A DNA stretch of 64,000 nt from Catellatospora coxensis. Lineage in GTDB: Bacteria > Actinomycetota > Actinomycetes > Mycobacteriales > Micromonosporaceae. The DNA is taken from the NCBI RefSeq assembly GCF_016862635.1, contig NZ_BONI01000043.1:16549-80548 (forward strand), read 5' to 3'. Of this stretch, positions 39,776-48,799 are shown in pieces. Both the position numbers and the translations under genes were made by a program. The first letter of the stretch is position 1. The number at the start of each line of letters is the position of its first letter. The notes below the pieces were generated by a model that searched no databases, was not told the origin of the DNA, and was given only the letters and a program-made list of their open reading frames with translations.

Positions 39776-40515
39776 CCGACGCACTGGGGTGGCGGCGCAA
39801 GTTCGGGGTCATCGCGCCGTCCACGAACACGATCGTCGAGCCGGACTTCTACTCGATGACGGTGCCCGGGGTGACCGCGCACTTCTCCCGTATCCACATC
39901 CGCAACCAGGACCTGTCCGACGACGCGAACTTCGAGCACCTGCTGGTGCAGATCCGCGACGAGATCGGGGCGGCCTGCGAGCGGGTGCTGACCTGCGAGC
40001 CCGACTACATGGTCATGGGCATGTCGGCGGAGACGTTCTGGGGCGGGGTCGAGGGCAACCGGGAGTTCGTCCGCCAGATCAAGGCGATCACCGGACTGGA
40101 GGTCGCCACGGGGGCCGAGGCCTGCGAGCGGGCCCTGAAGATCTACGGCGCGCGGCGCATCGGCGTGGTCACGCCGTACCAGCCGGTCGGCGACCAGAAC
40201 GTGGTGAAGTTCTTCAGCGAGATCGGCTTCGAGGTCACCGCGATCGAGGGGCTGAAGTGCCCGACGGCGGTGGCCATCGCGCACGTGACCGAGGACGAGC
40301 TGCGCGACGCGATCCGCAAGGTCGACGGGCCGGACGTGGACGCGATCGTGCAGTGCGGGACGAACCTGTCCATGGTGCGGCTGGCCGACGAGGCGGAGCG
40401 CTGGCTCGGCAAGCCGGTCATCGCGATCAACGCGGCGACCTGGTGGATGGCGCTGCGCGACAACGGCATCGAGGACAAGGTGTACGGCGCGGGCTCCCTG
40501 CTCCGCGAGCACTGA
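39772..40515 (+). CDS. Maleate isomerase / arylmalonate decarboxylase-family protein
   Basis: About 247 residues of the Asp/Glu racemase-like fold. The N-terminal FGVIAPSTNTIVEPDFY and the C-terminal VQCGTNLSMVRLADEAE with C195 are family hallmarks. In maleate cis-trans isomerases two Cys residues act; here the first position reads MGMSAETFWGG, with Ser, so only one catalytic Cys is present, as in arylmalonate decarboxylase. It is the last gene of the operon, with its ATG overlapping the previous stop. Isomerisation or decarboxylation of a maleate-type acid arising from a pyrrole imide would fit; the single-Cys pattern makes decarboxylation a real alternative. Confidence 0.8.
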   Translation: MTDALGWRRKFGVIAPSTNTIVEPDFYSMTVPGVTAHFSRIHIRNQDLSDDANFEHLLVQIRDEIGAACERVLTCEPDYMVMGMSAETFWGGVEGNREFVRQIKAITGLEVATGAEACERALKIYGARRIGVVTPYQPVGDQNVVKFFSEIGFEVTAIEGLKCPTAVAIAHVTEDELRDAIRKVDGPDVDAIVQCGTNLSMVRLADEAERWLGKPVIAINAATWWMALRDNGIEDKVYGAGSLLREH

Positions 40516-40531
40516 CCCGCCGCGCTTTTCA

Positions 40532-40596
40532 ATCGACGTTGGCCTATCACATCGAGTTCGACTCACGAAAACTCGATGTGATAGGCCAACGTCTAT
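40532..40596. repeat. Inverted repeat, GACGTTGGCCTATCACATCGA family, copy 2
   Basis: 27-bp arms (40532-40558 and 40570-40596) with one mismatch and an 11-base loop. The outer 24 bases match 25256-25272 and its continuation. It separates the convergent maleate-isomerase-like and MerR-family genes and could serve as a bidirectional terminator. Confidence 0.85.
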
Positions 40597-40637
40597 GAAA
40601 AACGGGGTCCGGGTCACGCCGGCGCGGACGGCCGGGG

Positions 40638-41516
40638 TCAGCGGTCGCGGCGGGCGGCGACAGGCAGGGCGAGGCGGAGCGCGTCGGTCAGGTCGGCCGG
40701 GCGGGAGACGCCGTCGGGCAGCGGGTCGGCCCAGCCGGGGCCCGCCGCGGCGATCAGGGCCGGGCGCGGGCGGGCGGCGAGCAGCGGTTCGAGCTGGGCA
40801 GGATCGCCGGTCGGGGCGAACTGCGACCAGACGAACACCGCGACCGGGCCGGTACGCCGTACCGCGTCGGCCAGGGCGAGGGGCGGGACCCGGGCACCTA
40901 GCATGCGGCTGCCGCAGCCCTGCTCGGCCAAGGCGGCGGCCAGGGCCTCCAGGGGCAGCGTGTGCTGCTCCTCGGCGGCACAGGCCAGCAGGGTGCGCGC
41001 GGCGGCCGCGCCGAACGGCCGGGGCACCGTCCACAGCACCTCCAGGATGCAGCGGGACAGCAGGTGCTCCACCTCGATCATGTGCCCGTCCGGCTGCTGC
41101 CGCCGGGCCACCTCGACCAGCACCGGGCACAGCAGGTGGTCCCACGCGTAGACGACGCCGCGCCCGCGCACCGCCCCGGCGATCGTGGTCAGCATCGCGG
41201 GCATGTCGAGGCGTACGGCGGCGACGGCGAGCCCCCGCGCCGACGGGTCGGCGACCGGGGCGAGCCGGGCCGCGGTGGGTTCGCCGGGCAGCCCGGCCAG
41301 CGCGATCCGGGCCGCCTCGTGCGCGGGCACGCCCTCGGTGGTCAGCCGGCACATCACTTCGAGCCGCGCCAGGTCGGCGGGGGTGTACCGGCGGTGCCGG
41401 TGTGCGACGTGCTCACTCGGCCCGAGGCCGTACCGCTGGTGCCAGGTGCGCAGCGTGGTCACCGCGACGCCGAGCCGCCGCGCGACCTCGCCCGCGCTGC
41501 GTCCCTGCTCGCTCAT
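40638..41516 (-). CDS. MerR-family regulator with B12-binding-type domain (CarH/LitR-like)
   Basis: About 292 residues. N-terminal MerR helix-turn-helix: GEVARRLGVAVTTLRTWHQRYG and RYTPADLARLEVM. The middle helical bundle has the EH pair in IEVEHLLSRC, and the cobalamin-fold domain has AEEQHTLPLEALAAALAEQG, with H185 at the expected axial-ligand position. CarH/LitR proteins sense light with adenosylcobalamin and repress carotenoid genes in the dark. The Trp of the canonical W-x9-EH motif is not visible here, and the Gly after EQH is Pro, so the light response may be altered. It precedes the crt genes on the same strand. Confidence 0.8.
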   Translation of the reverse strand: MSEQGRSAGEVARRLGVAVTTLRTWHQRYGLGPSEHVAHRHRRYTPADLARLEVMCRLTTEGVPAHEAARIALAGLPGEPTAARLAPVADPSARGLAVAAVRLDMPAMLTTIAGAVRGRGVVYAWDHLLCPVLVEVARRQQPDGHMIEVEHLLSRCILEVLWTVPRPFGAAAARTLLACAAEEQHTLPLEALAAALAEQGCGSRMLGARVPPLALADAVRRTGPVAVFVWSQFAPTGDPAQLEPLLAARPRPALIAAAGPGWADPLPDGVSRPADLTDALRLALPVAARRDR

Positions 41517-41539
41517 GCCATCACCCCCGTCGGGCCAGG

Positions 41540-43012
41540 TCAGCGGCCGGTGATGCGGGCGGCGGCGAGCTTGCCCGAGATCAGCACCATCGGCACGCCG
41601 ACGCCCGGGGTGGTGCCGGAGCCGGTGAAGACCACGTTGGACAGCGCCGGGTGCAGGTTGCGCGGCCGGAACGGGCCGGACTGGGTCAGCGTGTGCGCGG
41701 CCGCGAACGGGGTGCCCGCGTCCATGCCGAGTTCGGCCCAGTCGGCCGGGGTGACGACGGTCCGGGTCTGCACGCCCGCCTTGAACCCGGGGTAGCCGCG
41801 GGCTTCGAGCACGTCGACCAGCTCGTCGGCGTACCGGTCGGCGAGCCCGCCGCGCCAGTCCTGGTCCCCGGCGGTCAGGTTCGGGACGGGGGCGAGCACG
41901 TAGTAGGTGTGCCGTCCGGCCGGGGCGACCGACGGATCGGTCCGGCTGGGGTTGGTGACCAGCAGCGACGGGTCGCTCATCAGCTCGCCCTTGCTGATCA
42001 CCTCGTCGAAGGTGCGCCGCCATTCCCGCCCGAAGTGGATGTTGTGATGCCCGGCCTCGGTGTACTCGGCGTCGGAGCCGACGTGCACGACCACGCAGGA
42101 CGGCGAGTGGCGCAGCCGCCGGGGTTTCGAGCCGGGCAGCAGGGCGTGCGCGGCGGCGGTGTCCGGGTTGAGCACGACCGCGTCGGCGGGGACACGCTCG
42201 CCGTCCGTGGTGATCACGGCGGTCGCCCGGCCGCCGCTGGTCTCGACGCGCAGCGCCTGCGTGCCGTAGCGCATCCGCACGCCGTGCTTCTCCGCCGCGG
42301 CGGCCATGGCCCGAGGCAGGGCGTGCATCCCGCCGCGCGGGTGGTACACCCCGGCGACGGAGTCGAGGTAGGCGATGACGGTGTACACGGCCAGCGCCTT
42401 GTGCGGGGACAGGCCCGCGTACATGGCCTGGAAGGAGAAGACCCGCCTGGTCCGGTCGTCGGACAGGAACGAGTCGATGCGGTTCTGCAGGCGGCCGAAC
42501 GCGCCCGCCGTGACCAGCCGCAGCAGGTTGGCGGTGAGCAGGTCGCGCGGGCTGTCGAAGTTGCGCTCGATGAAGTCGTGCCGTTCCAGCTCCCACAGCC
42601 GGCGGGCGTAGTCGACGAAGCGCCGGTAGCCGTCGGCCTCGCGCGGGCCGCAGACCTGCGTGATCTCCTCGGCCATGCGCTCCGGCTCGGCGATCACGTC
42701 GAGCTTCGAACCGTCGGCGAACCAGGCCCGGTAGGCCGGGTCCAGCGGGGTCAGGTCGAGCCAGTCGGCCAGTTCCTCGCCGACCGCGGCGAACGCCTCG
42801 GCGATCAGGTCGGGCATGGTCAGCACGGTCGGGCCGGTGTCGAAGGTGTACCCGTCGCGGTCGAGCCGGCCGGCCCGCCCGCCCGGCACGTCCTCGCGTT
42901 CCAGCACGGTCACCCGGCGGCCTGCCCCGGCCAGGTGCAGCGCGCAGGCCAGCCCGCCCAGCCCTGCTCCCACCACGACCACGTGGTCGGTGCGTCCGGG
43001 AACCGTCCGCAT
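41540..43012 (-). CDS. crtI: Phytoene desaturase
   Basis: About 490 residues. FAD-dependent desaturase converting phytoene towards lycopene. The dinucleotide motif is HVVVVGAGLGGLACALHLAGAG, with VLEREDVPGGRAGRL and FDTGPTVLTMP close behind. The C-terminal bacterial-type phytoene dehydrogenase signature is NVVFTGSGTTPGVGVPMVLISGK. I took the ATG at 43012 because AAGGAG lies seven bases upstream; an ATG at 43033 overlapping the previous stop is the alternative. It follows the GGPP synthase gene in a leftward crt operon. Confidence 0.95.
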   Translation of the reverse strand: MRTVPGRTDHVVVVGAGLGGLACALHLAGAGRRVTVLEREDVPGGRAGRLDRDGYTFDTGPTVLTMPDLIAEAFAAVGEELADWLDLTPLDPAYRAWFADGSKLDVIAEPERMAEEITQVCGPREADGYRRFVDYARRLWELERHDFIERNFDSPRDLLTANLLRLVTAGAFGRLQNRIDSFLSDDRTRRVFSFQAMYAGLSPHKALAVYTVIAYLDSVAGVYHPRGGMHALPRAMAAAAEKHGVRMRYGTQALRVETSGGRATAVITTDGERVPADAVVLNPDTAAAHALLPGSKPRRLRHSPSCVVVHVGSDAEYTEAGHHNIHFGREWRRTFDEVISKGELMSDPSLLVTNPSRTDPSVAPAGRHTYYVLAPVPNLTAGDQDWRGGLADRYADELVDVLEARGYPGFKAGVQTRTVVTPADWAELGMDAGTPFAAAHTLTQSGPFRPRNLHPALSNVVFTGSGTTPGVGVPMVLISGKLAAARITGR

Positions 43013-43029
43013 GCGTGCGCTCCTTCCGG

Positions 43030-44160
43030 TCATGCCGCCCGCCAGGCGACCGCGGCGGCCAGCTCGCCCAGCGCGGCCCGGACGGGCTCGTCCAGCGGCG
43101 CGTCCGCGAGCGCGCTCTGCGCGTCGGCCACCCGTTCGGTGATCATGTCGCTGAGCCGCCGGGCCGCCCCGGTCGCCCGGACCACCTCGGCCAGCCGGCT
43201 CACGTCGGGGTGCTCGGCGGCGAGCAGTTTATCCAGCTCGGCGTGCTGGGCCGCGGTGGCCCGGGCGCGGGCCAGCAGCAGGAGCATGGTCGGCTTGCCC
43301 AGGTCGTCGCCGACCGGCTTGCCGGTGACGGCGGGTTCGCCGTACAGGCCGAGCAGGTCGTCGCGGAGCTGGAACGCCTCGCCGACGGCCAGACCGTAGC
43401 GCGTGTAGGCGCGCCCCAGCGGCCCGCGGGCGAACGCGGCGCCGGTGGCCCCGGCCAGCGCCGCGCCGTAGTGCAGCGGCCAGGTGGCGGTGTAGCCGGC
43501 CGTCTTGAGCCGCGCGGTGCGCAGCGCCCGCTCCGGGGACCAGGCCCGCGCGTGGTCGCCGAGCACGTCCAGGAACTGCCCGGCGATGGCCTCGACCCGC
43601 ATCCGGTCGTACGCGGCCCGCGCGCCCGCCAGCGCCGGGGCGGGCACCTTCGCCCGGCTCATCAGCCGGTCGGCCCAGACCAGGCACAGGTCGCCGACGA
43701 GGATCGCGCCGGAGTCGCCGAAGCGCTCGGCGTCGCCGCGCAGCCGCTGCCCGGCGTGCGCGGCGGCCAGCGCCCGGTGCGCGGTGGGGCGGCCCCGGCG
43801 GGTCGCGGAGCGGTCCATCACGTCGTCGTGGACCAGGGCGAACGCGTGCAGCAGCTCCAGCGCGGCGAGCGCGGGCAGCACCGGCTGCACGGGCGCGGCC
43901 GGGCCGGCCACGCTGCGCCAGCCCCAGTACGCGAACAGCGGCCGGATGCGCTTGCCCCCGCCGAGCACGGCGTCGCGGGCGGCGGCCAGCAGCGGTTCGA
44001 GCGCGTGGTCGACGTCCAGCAGCGCGGCCGTCTCCGTGAGCACGAAGTCGCTGAGCGCCTGCTCGACCCGGTGGTGCAGGTCAGCGGCGTGGTCTACCGA
44101 CCCGGGGCCCGCGGTCGGGGTAAAGGAAGGAGCGGTCGCGGAGAAGGTGTCGTTTGCCAC
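43030..44160 (-). CDS. crtE: Geranylgeranyl diphosphate synthase (polyprenyl synthetase)
   Basis: About 376 residues. Chain-elongating prenyltransferase making the C20 precursor for phytoene. First Asp-rich motif DDVMD in LVHDDVMDRSATRRG and second in FQLRDDLLGLYG; GGGKRIRPLFAYWG binds diphosphate. The GTG at 44160 reads into MANDTF. It is divergent from crtB with a 66-bp gap holding repeated GTCGA motifs, and translationally close to crtI. Confidence 0.93.
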   Translation of the reverse strand: MANDTFSATAPSFTPTAGPGSVDHAADLHHRVEQALSDFVLTETAALLDVDHALEPLLAAARDAVLGGGKRIRPLFAYWGWRSVAGPAAPVQPVLPALAALELLHAFALVHDDVMDRSATRRGRPTAHRALAAAHAGQRLRGDAERFGDSGAILVGDLCLVWADRLMSRAKVPAPALAGARAAYDRMRVEAIAGQFLDVLGDHARAWSPERALRTARLKTAGYTATWPLHYGAALAGATGAAFARGPLGRAYTRYGLAVGEAFQLRDDLLGLYGEPAVTGKPVGDDLGKPTMLLLLARARATAAQHAELDKLLAAEHPDVSRLAEVVRATGAARRLSDMITERVADAQSALADAPLDEPVRAALGELAAAVAWRAA

Positions 44161-44178
44161 GCGCTCAGATTAGCGTAG

Positions 44179-44217
44179 AGTCGAAGTTGCGTCGATTGTT
44201 GAGTCGATTTTTTCGAG
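44179..44217. promoter_or_regulatory. Direct GTCGA repeats in crtE-crtB divergent promoter
   Basis: TCGA occurs at 44181, 44192, 44204 and 44213; the first three form GTCGAAG, GTCGATT and GTCGATT repeats 11-12 bp apart. Direct repeats at about 11 bp are the known operator form for CarH-type tetramers, so this is the likely target of the MerR/B12 regulator at 40638. Confidence 0.5.
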
Positions 44218-44226
44218 GAGAGCACC

Positions 44227-45144
44227 GTGGAGCCTGAACTCGCCGCCGCGTACGAGCGCTGCCGGCAGCTGCACCGCCGCCACGGCCGCACGTACTACCT
44301 GGCCACCCGCCTGCTCCCGGCCTGGAAACGCCCGCACGTGCACGCGCTCTACGGCTTCACCCGCTACGCCGACGAGATCGTCGACAGCACCGACGACCTG
44401 CCGCCCGCCGAGCGCGCCGCCCGGCTGCGCGAGTGGTCCGACCGGTTCGTGGCCGGCCTGCACGGCGCCCCGGTCGACGACCCGCTGCTGCCCGCGGTGC
44501 TGCACACCATCGAGCGCTTCGACATGGACCGCGCCGACTTCGCGTCGTTCCTGCGCAGCATGGCCATGGACCTGGAGGTCGCCGAGTACGCCGACTACGA
44601 CGACCTGCTCGGTTACATGGAGGGCAGCGCCGCGGTGATCGGCACGATGATGCTGCCGATCCTGGAGCCGGCCGACGCCGACGCCGCCCGCGAGCCCGCC
44701 CGGCAGCTCGGGCTGGCCTTCCAGCTGACCAACTTCCTGCGCGACGTCGGCGAGGACCTGCAGCGCGGGCGGATCTACCTGCCCCAGCGCGACCTGCGCA
44801 CGTTCGGCGTCAGCCCGTCGGAGCTGTACCAGGCGGCGGCGCGCGGCACGGCCACCACGGCCATCCGGGAACTGGTCCGCTACGAGATCACCCGGGCCCG
44901 GGAGCACTACGCCGCGGCGGCCCCCGGCGTGACCATGCTCGCGCCGACCTCGCAGGCCTGCATCCGCACCGCGTTCCACCTGTACGGCGGCATCCTCGAC
45001 GAGATCGAACGGGCCGACCTCGACGTGTTCGCCCGCCGCGCGACAGTGCCCACCCATCGCCGGTTGCAGGTGGCCGCCCGCTGCCTGCTCACCCCCGCCG
45101 GCACCCCTGTCGCGACGCCCCGGTCGCCGGAGCGGGCGAGCTGA
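44227..45144 (+). CDS. crtB: Phytoene synthase
   Basis: About 305 residues. Condenses two GGPP to phytoene. Squalene/phytoene synthase signatures: TYYLATRLLPAWKRPHVHALYGF, RYADEIVDSTDD (first Asp-rich motif) and LAFQLTNFLRDVGEDLQRGRIYLP (second). GAGGAGAG precedes the GTG at 44227. Its TGA overlaps the ATG of the lycopene cyclase subunit gene; it begins the rightward carotenoid operon. Confidence 0.95.
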   Translation: MEPELAAAYERCRQLHRRHGRTYYLATRLLPAWKRPHVHALYGFTRYADEIVDSTDDLPPAERAARLREWSDRFVAGLHGAPVDDPLLPAVLHTIERFDMDRADFASFLRSMAMDLEVAEYADYDDLLGYMEGSAAVIGTMMLPILEPADADAAREPARQLGLAFQLTNFLRDVGEDLQRGRIYLPQRDLRTFGVSPSELYQAAARGTATTAIRELVRYEITRAREHYAAAAPGVTMLAPTSQACIRTAFHLYGGILDEIERADLDVFARRATVPTHRRLQVAARCLLTPAGTPVATPRSPERAS

Positions 45145-45608
45145 TGGATTCGCTGCGCTACCTGCTGATCCTGGCCGCCTGCGTCGCCGTGACGCTGCCG
45201 CTGGAGCCGGTGCTCGGCGCGCGCGTCTACCGGCAGCCGCGGCGGCTGCTGGCCACGCTGGTCCCGGTGGTGGCCGTGTTCGTGACCTGGGATCTGATCG
45301 CGACCGCTCGGGGCCACTGGTGGTTCTCGCAGCGGTACACCACCGGCGTCACCGTCGCGGGCCTACCGTGGGAGGAGTGGCTGTTCTTCCTGGTCGTGCC
45401 GCTGTGCGCGCTGCTCACCTTCGAGGTGCTGGGCCGCGGCCCGCAGCTGCTGCGCCGGGTCCGCAACGGCCCACGGCACCGCGGTGAGCCCGTCCCCGGG
45501 CAGCCCACCGGGGTGGCGCATCCCGGCGAGTCCGCGCGCCTCGGTCCGCAGGAGACACCCAGCGCGCCAGGGCGGCAGGCCGCCACCGGGGGCCGGCATG
45601 GCGGCTGA
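45144..45608 (+). CDS. crtYc: Lycopene cyclase subunit (CrtYc-type)
   Basis: About 154 residues, three membrane helices. The heterodimeric actinobacterial lycopene cyclase family signature LPWEEWLFFLVVPLCALLTFE and YTTGVTVAGLP are clear. A Pro/Arg-rich tail of about 45 residues follows. It overlaps crtB by one base and the next subunit by 11. Forms a cyclase with the adjacent CrtYd-type subunit. Confidence 0.88.
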   Translation: MDSLRYLLILAACVAVTLPLEPVLGARVYRQPRRLLATLVPVVAVFVTWDLIATARGHWWFSQRYTTGVTVAGLPWEEWLFFLVVPLCALLTFEVLGRGPQLLRRVRNGPRHRGEPVPGQPTGVAHPGESARLGPQETPSAPGRQAATGGRHGG

Positions 45609-45939
45609 ATACACCGTCGCCGCCGTCGCCGCGCCGGTCGCCGTGCTGGCCCTGGAGCTGGCCGTGCTGCGCACCGGACTGCTGCGCACCGCCAGGTACT
45701 GGCTGACCGTGGCGATCTCGCTGGCCTTCATGGTGCCGGTGGACGGCTGGCTGACCCGGCCCGACGCGACCGTCGTGCACTACGCCGAGGAGCAGATCAG
45801 CGGCATCCGGGCGCCCTGGCACATCCCGGTCGAGGACTACGGGTTCGGCCTGGCGCTGATCACGTTGACGCTGCTGCTGTGGCAGCGGCTGCGCCCGGCC
45901 GACGGCGGCGGCGACGGCGGCGAGGCCCGCGATGCGTGA
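45598..45939 (+). CDS. crtYd: Lycopene cyclase subunit (CrtYd-type)
   Basis: About 113 residues, three membrane helices. The family motif is in WHIPVEDYGFGLALITLTLLLW; RYWLTVAISLAFMVPVDGWLTR precedes it. The ATG at 45598 lies inside the previous gene's end, so translation is coupled. No crtEb-type C50 prenyltransferase is nearby, so C40 beta-carotene-type cyclisation is more likely than C50 formation. Confidence 0.85.
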   Translation: MAAEYTVAAVAAPVAVLALELAVLRTGLLRTARYWLTVAISLAFMVPVDGWLTRPDATVVHYAEEQISGIRAPWHIPVEDYGFGLALITLTLLLWQRLRPADGGGDGGEARDA

Positions 45940-46597
45940 CCCGGTGGCGGCGTTCCTGCGCCACGGCTTCACCTACCTGGTGCGCCGGGACCTGCGCGGG
46001 GTGTGGCTGCGCGGCGGCCTGCCGCGGGGGCCGTTCGTCTGGGCGGCCAACCACCACACCTGGTGGGACCCGTTCGTCGCGTCCGTCGTGCTGGAGCGCT
46101 CACGGCACCCGGCGTGCCTGCTGATGCAGCAGGACAACCTGGCCCGGTACCGGTTCGTGCGCCGGGTCGGGGTGTTCGGCACCGCCGAGCCCCGGACCGG
46201 GCTGCGGCACCTGGCCGACGGCCGCACCCTGGTCATCTACCCCGAGGGTGAGCTGCGCCCGGCCGGCCCGCCCGGCCCGCTGTCGCCCGGCGCCGCCTGG
46301 TACGCCCGCCAGGCGAGCGTGCCGCTGTACGCGGTCGCCGTCCGGGTGGTGCTGCGCGGGCAGACCAAGCCCGAGGCGTACGTCTCGTGCACCGAGGTGA
46401 CCCGGCGCGGCAGCGACGGCGAGGTCACCGAGCGGCTCGCCGACACCCTGGCCGCCGACCTGTCGGCCCTGGACGGCCAGCTCGCCGCCGCCGAGCCGCG
46501 CCGCCCGCTGGCCAGCTTCCGGCGGGTGCTCGCCGGGCGGCGCAGCGTCGACGAGCGCATCGACACCGTGCAGGGGGCCGCGTCATGGGCGTCCTGA
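45932..46597 (+). CDS. 1-acyl-glycerol-3-phosphate-type acyltransferase
   Basis: About 221 residues, PlsC-like fold. Catalytic NHHTWWDP (HX4D motif) near residue 37 and YPEGELRP (acceptor site) near residue 105. It overlaps crtYd by eight bases and the glycosyltransferase by 13. Within a carotenoid operon it probably acylates a glycosylated carotenoid rather than making phospholipid; that is inference from position. Confidence 0.85.
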   Translation: MRDPVAAFLRHGFTYLVRRDLRGVWLRGGLPRGPFVWAANHHTWWDPFVASVVLERSRHPACLLMQQDNLARYRFVRRVGVFGTAEPRTGLRHLADGRTLVIYPEGELRPAGPPGPLSPGAAWYARQASVPLYAVAVRVVLRGQTKPEAYVSCTEVTRRGSDGEVTERLADTLAADLSALDGQLAAAEPRRPLASFRRVLAGRRSVDERIDTVQGAASWAS

Positions 46598-47655
46598 GCG
46601 CGGCCGTCACGGGCTTCCACCTGGTCAAGACGGCCGGGCTGCTGAGCAACGCGCGCTCGTTCCCGGTGCTGGCGCGCGGCCGGTCGGCGGTGGGCCGGCC
46701 GCGCACCTCGCTGCTGGTGCCCGCCCGCGACGAGGCCGCGCGGCTGCCGTACACCCTGCCCGGCCTGCTCGCCCAGCCCGCCGAGGAGATCCTGGTCCTC
46801 GACGACGGCTCGACCGACGGGACCGCCGAGATCGTGGCGGGCTTCGCCGACCCGCGCCTGAGACTGCTCACCGGCGCGCCCCGGCCCGACGGCTGGATCG
46901 GCAAGAACTGGGCCTGCCACCAGCTCGCCCAGGCCGCCACCGGGGACCTGCTGGTCTACCTCGACGCGGACGTGACCTTGCGGCCCGGCGCGCTGGACGC
47001 GGTCTGGGCGCAACTGCGCCGCCAGCGGGCCGATGTGTTCTCGGTGTTCCCGCGCCAGCAGACGGGCACGCTGGGCGAGCGCTTCCTGGTCCCGCTGATC
47101 GACGAGAACCTGCTCGGCTTCCTGCCGTTTCAGCTGCTCGACCTGCCGATCCCGGCCGCCGCGGTGGCCAACGGGCAGCTGCTGGCCTTCCGGCGTGCCG
47201 CGTACGAGCACCTCGGCGGGCACGCGGCGGTGGCCGGCGAGATCGTCGAGGACCTGGAGCTGGCCCGGCTCAGCCGCCGCAAGGGCCTCAAGCTCGGCCT
47301 CGCGCTGGGCGGCGATCTGGTGAGCACCCGCATGTACGACGGCTACCGCAGCGCGGTGCGCGGGGTCGGCAAGAGCATGCGGGCCGCGCACGGCGGCAGC
47401 GACCTGGTGCTGGCGGCGAGTTTCGCGGCGAACCTGACCGCGTACACGCTGCCGTGGCTGCTGTGGCGGCGCGGGCGCGGCTGGCGGGTCGCCGCGGTGC
47501 TCGGGCTCGCCGAGCGGGTGCTGTCCAATGCCAAGACCGGGCGCGGCGCGTACGCCGAAGCCGCGCTGGTGCCGTTCACCGCTCCTGCGGCGGTGCCCGT
47601 CTACCTGACCGCGCTGCGCCGCACGGCGGTCTGGAAGGGAAGGGAGTACCGGTGA
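46585..47655 (+). CDS. Family 2 glycosyltransferase
   Basis: About 356 residues with N-terminal GT-A domain and C-terminal membrane segments. [27 protein letters not shown] and YLDADVTL (DxD metal site), then a QxxRW-like region [13 protein letters not shown]. Probably attaches a sugar to a hydroxylated carotenoid, next to the acyltransferase. Its TGA overlaps the GTG of the P450 gene. Confidence 0.85.
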   Translation: MGVLSAAVTGFHLVKTAGLLSNARSFPVLARGRSAVGRPRTSLLVPARDEAARLPYTLPGLLAQPAEEILVLDDGSTDGTAEIVAGFADPRLRLLTGAPRPDGWIGKNWACHQLAQAATGDLLVYLDADVTLRPGALDAVWAQLRRQRADVFSVFPRQQTGTLGERFLVPLIDENLLGFLPFQLLDLPIPAAAVANGQLLAFRRAAYEHLGGHAAVAGEIVEDLELARLSRRKGLKLGLALGGDLVSTRMYDGYRSAVRGVGKSMRAAHGGSDLVLAASFAANLTAYTLPWLLWRRGRGWRVAAVLGLAERVLSNAKTGRGAYAEAALVPFTAPAAVPVYLTALRRTAVWKGREYR

Positions 47656-48770
47656 GGCTCCCCTCCCCCGCCGGCACGCCGTTGCTGGGGCACCTGTGGC
47701 GGTGGTCGACGGACCCGGTGCGGCTGCTCCTGGACGGGGCCCGCACCGGCGACGTGTTCCGGCTGCGGCTGTGGCGCACCGCCGTGGTCGGCTACACCCC
47801 GGACTGGAACCGGGCGGTGCTCGGCGATCTGGACACCTTCCGCAGCGTCGGCAGCCTCAGCGGCCTGACGCCGTACCTGTCCGCGGGCGTGGTCTACCAG
47901 GACAACCCCGGCCACGACCCGCGCCGCCGGGAACTCAACCCGCACTTCCACGCCCGCGCGCTGGGACCCCTGCTCGAACGGCTGGACCTGGTGGCGCGCG
48001 GGGACCTGCCCACCGGCCGGTTCGAGGCGCTGGGCTGGGCGAGCGGGGTGGTGCGCCGGATGCTCAATGCCGCGTTCTTCGCCAACACCATGCCCGACCG
48101 GCTGCTCGCCGACTTCCTGCACCCGCTGCAGCATCCCGCGCCCGGCCCGCTGCTCCCGCGCCCGCTGCTGTTCCGCCGCCTGGACGCGGCCATCGCGGCG
48201 ATCCTCGCCGACCCGCCGCCGGACAGCCTGGCCGAGGCCCTGTCCGGAATGGACGACGCCGTCGCCGAGATCCGGGTCGGGCTCGCGGCGGGCTACGACA
48301 CCACGGCGCACACGCTCGCCTGGGCGCTGTGGCACCTGGCCGGGGCGCCGGAGTGGCGGCAGGCCGACACGCTCGGCCAGGTGCTCGACGAGGTCCTGCG
48401 GCTGTACCCGGCCGGCTGGCTGGGCAGCCGGGTCACCGCCCGCGACACCGCCGCCACCGGTGTGCCCCTGCCCGCGGGCACGCTCGTGCTGTACTCCCCG
48501 CTGCTGACCCACCGCGATCCGCGGCTGTGGCACGACCCGGACACCTTCCGGCCGGACCGCTTCGACGGCGGGCGGCCCGCCTGGGGCTTCCTGCCGTTCA
48601 GCGCCGGGCGGCGCACCTGCCTCGGCGCGCACCTGGCCCGGGCCATGCTGCGCGCCGCCCTGCTGCCGTGGTGCGAGGCGAAACTCGCCCAGGTCGAGGG
48701 TGATCCGAGCCCGAGCGCCGCGATCGCCCTGCGCCCTCGCGGACCGCTGTGGCTCGAACGCCGCTGGTGA
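47652..48770 (+). CDS. Cytochrome P450
   Basis: About 372 residues, shorter than the usual 400-450. Haem-binding [17 protein letters not shown] with the Cys ligand; I-helix [15 protein letters not shown] with the conserved acid/Thr pair (Asp instead of Glu/Asp-Thr order); [10 protein letters not shown] is the ExxR region; [10 protein letters not shown] precedes the haem loop. Start GTG 47652 overlaps the previous stop. Likely a carotenoid hydroxylase or ketolase that creates the site for glycosylation. Last gene of the operon. Confidence 0.9.
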   Translation: MRLPSPAGTPLLGHLWRWSTDPVRLLLDGARTGDVFRLRLWRTAVVGYTPDWNRAVLGDLDTFRSVGSLSGLTPYLSAGVVYQDNPGHDPRRRELNPHFHARALGPLLERLDLVARGDLPTGRFEALGWASGVVRRMLNAAFFANTMPDRLLADFLHPLQHPAPGPLLPRPLLFRRLDAAIAAILADPPPDSLAEALSGMDDAVAEIRVGLAAGYDTTAHTLAWALWHLAGAPEWRQADTLGQVLDEVLRLYPAGWLGSRVTARDTAATGVPLPAGTLVLYSPLLTHRDPRLWHDPDTFRPDRFDGGRPAWGFLPFSAGRRTCLGAHLARAMLRAALLPWCEAKLAQVEGDPSPSAAIALRPRGPLWLERRW

Positions 48771-48785
48771 CCCGCCACCACTCTC

Positions 48786-48799
48786 GGAAAGCGCATTCC
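48786..48799. promoter_or_regulatory. Candidate LacI-type operator, distal copy
   Basis: GGAAAGCGCATTCC, a near-palindrome centred on GCGC. It is the exact reverse complement of 48930-48943, 144 bp away. Such GC-centred 14-mers are typical of LacI-family repressors of sugar genes in actinobacteria. Confidence 0.5.

Noticed and set aside
25256..40596. CRISPR-like reading of the repeated palindromes
   Set aside because: The copies are single, widely spaced and intergenic; there are no regular spacers and no cas genes.
44227..48770. C50 carotenoid pathway
   Set aside because: No CrtEb-type lycopene elongase is present; the cyclase pair alone does not require C50 products.
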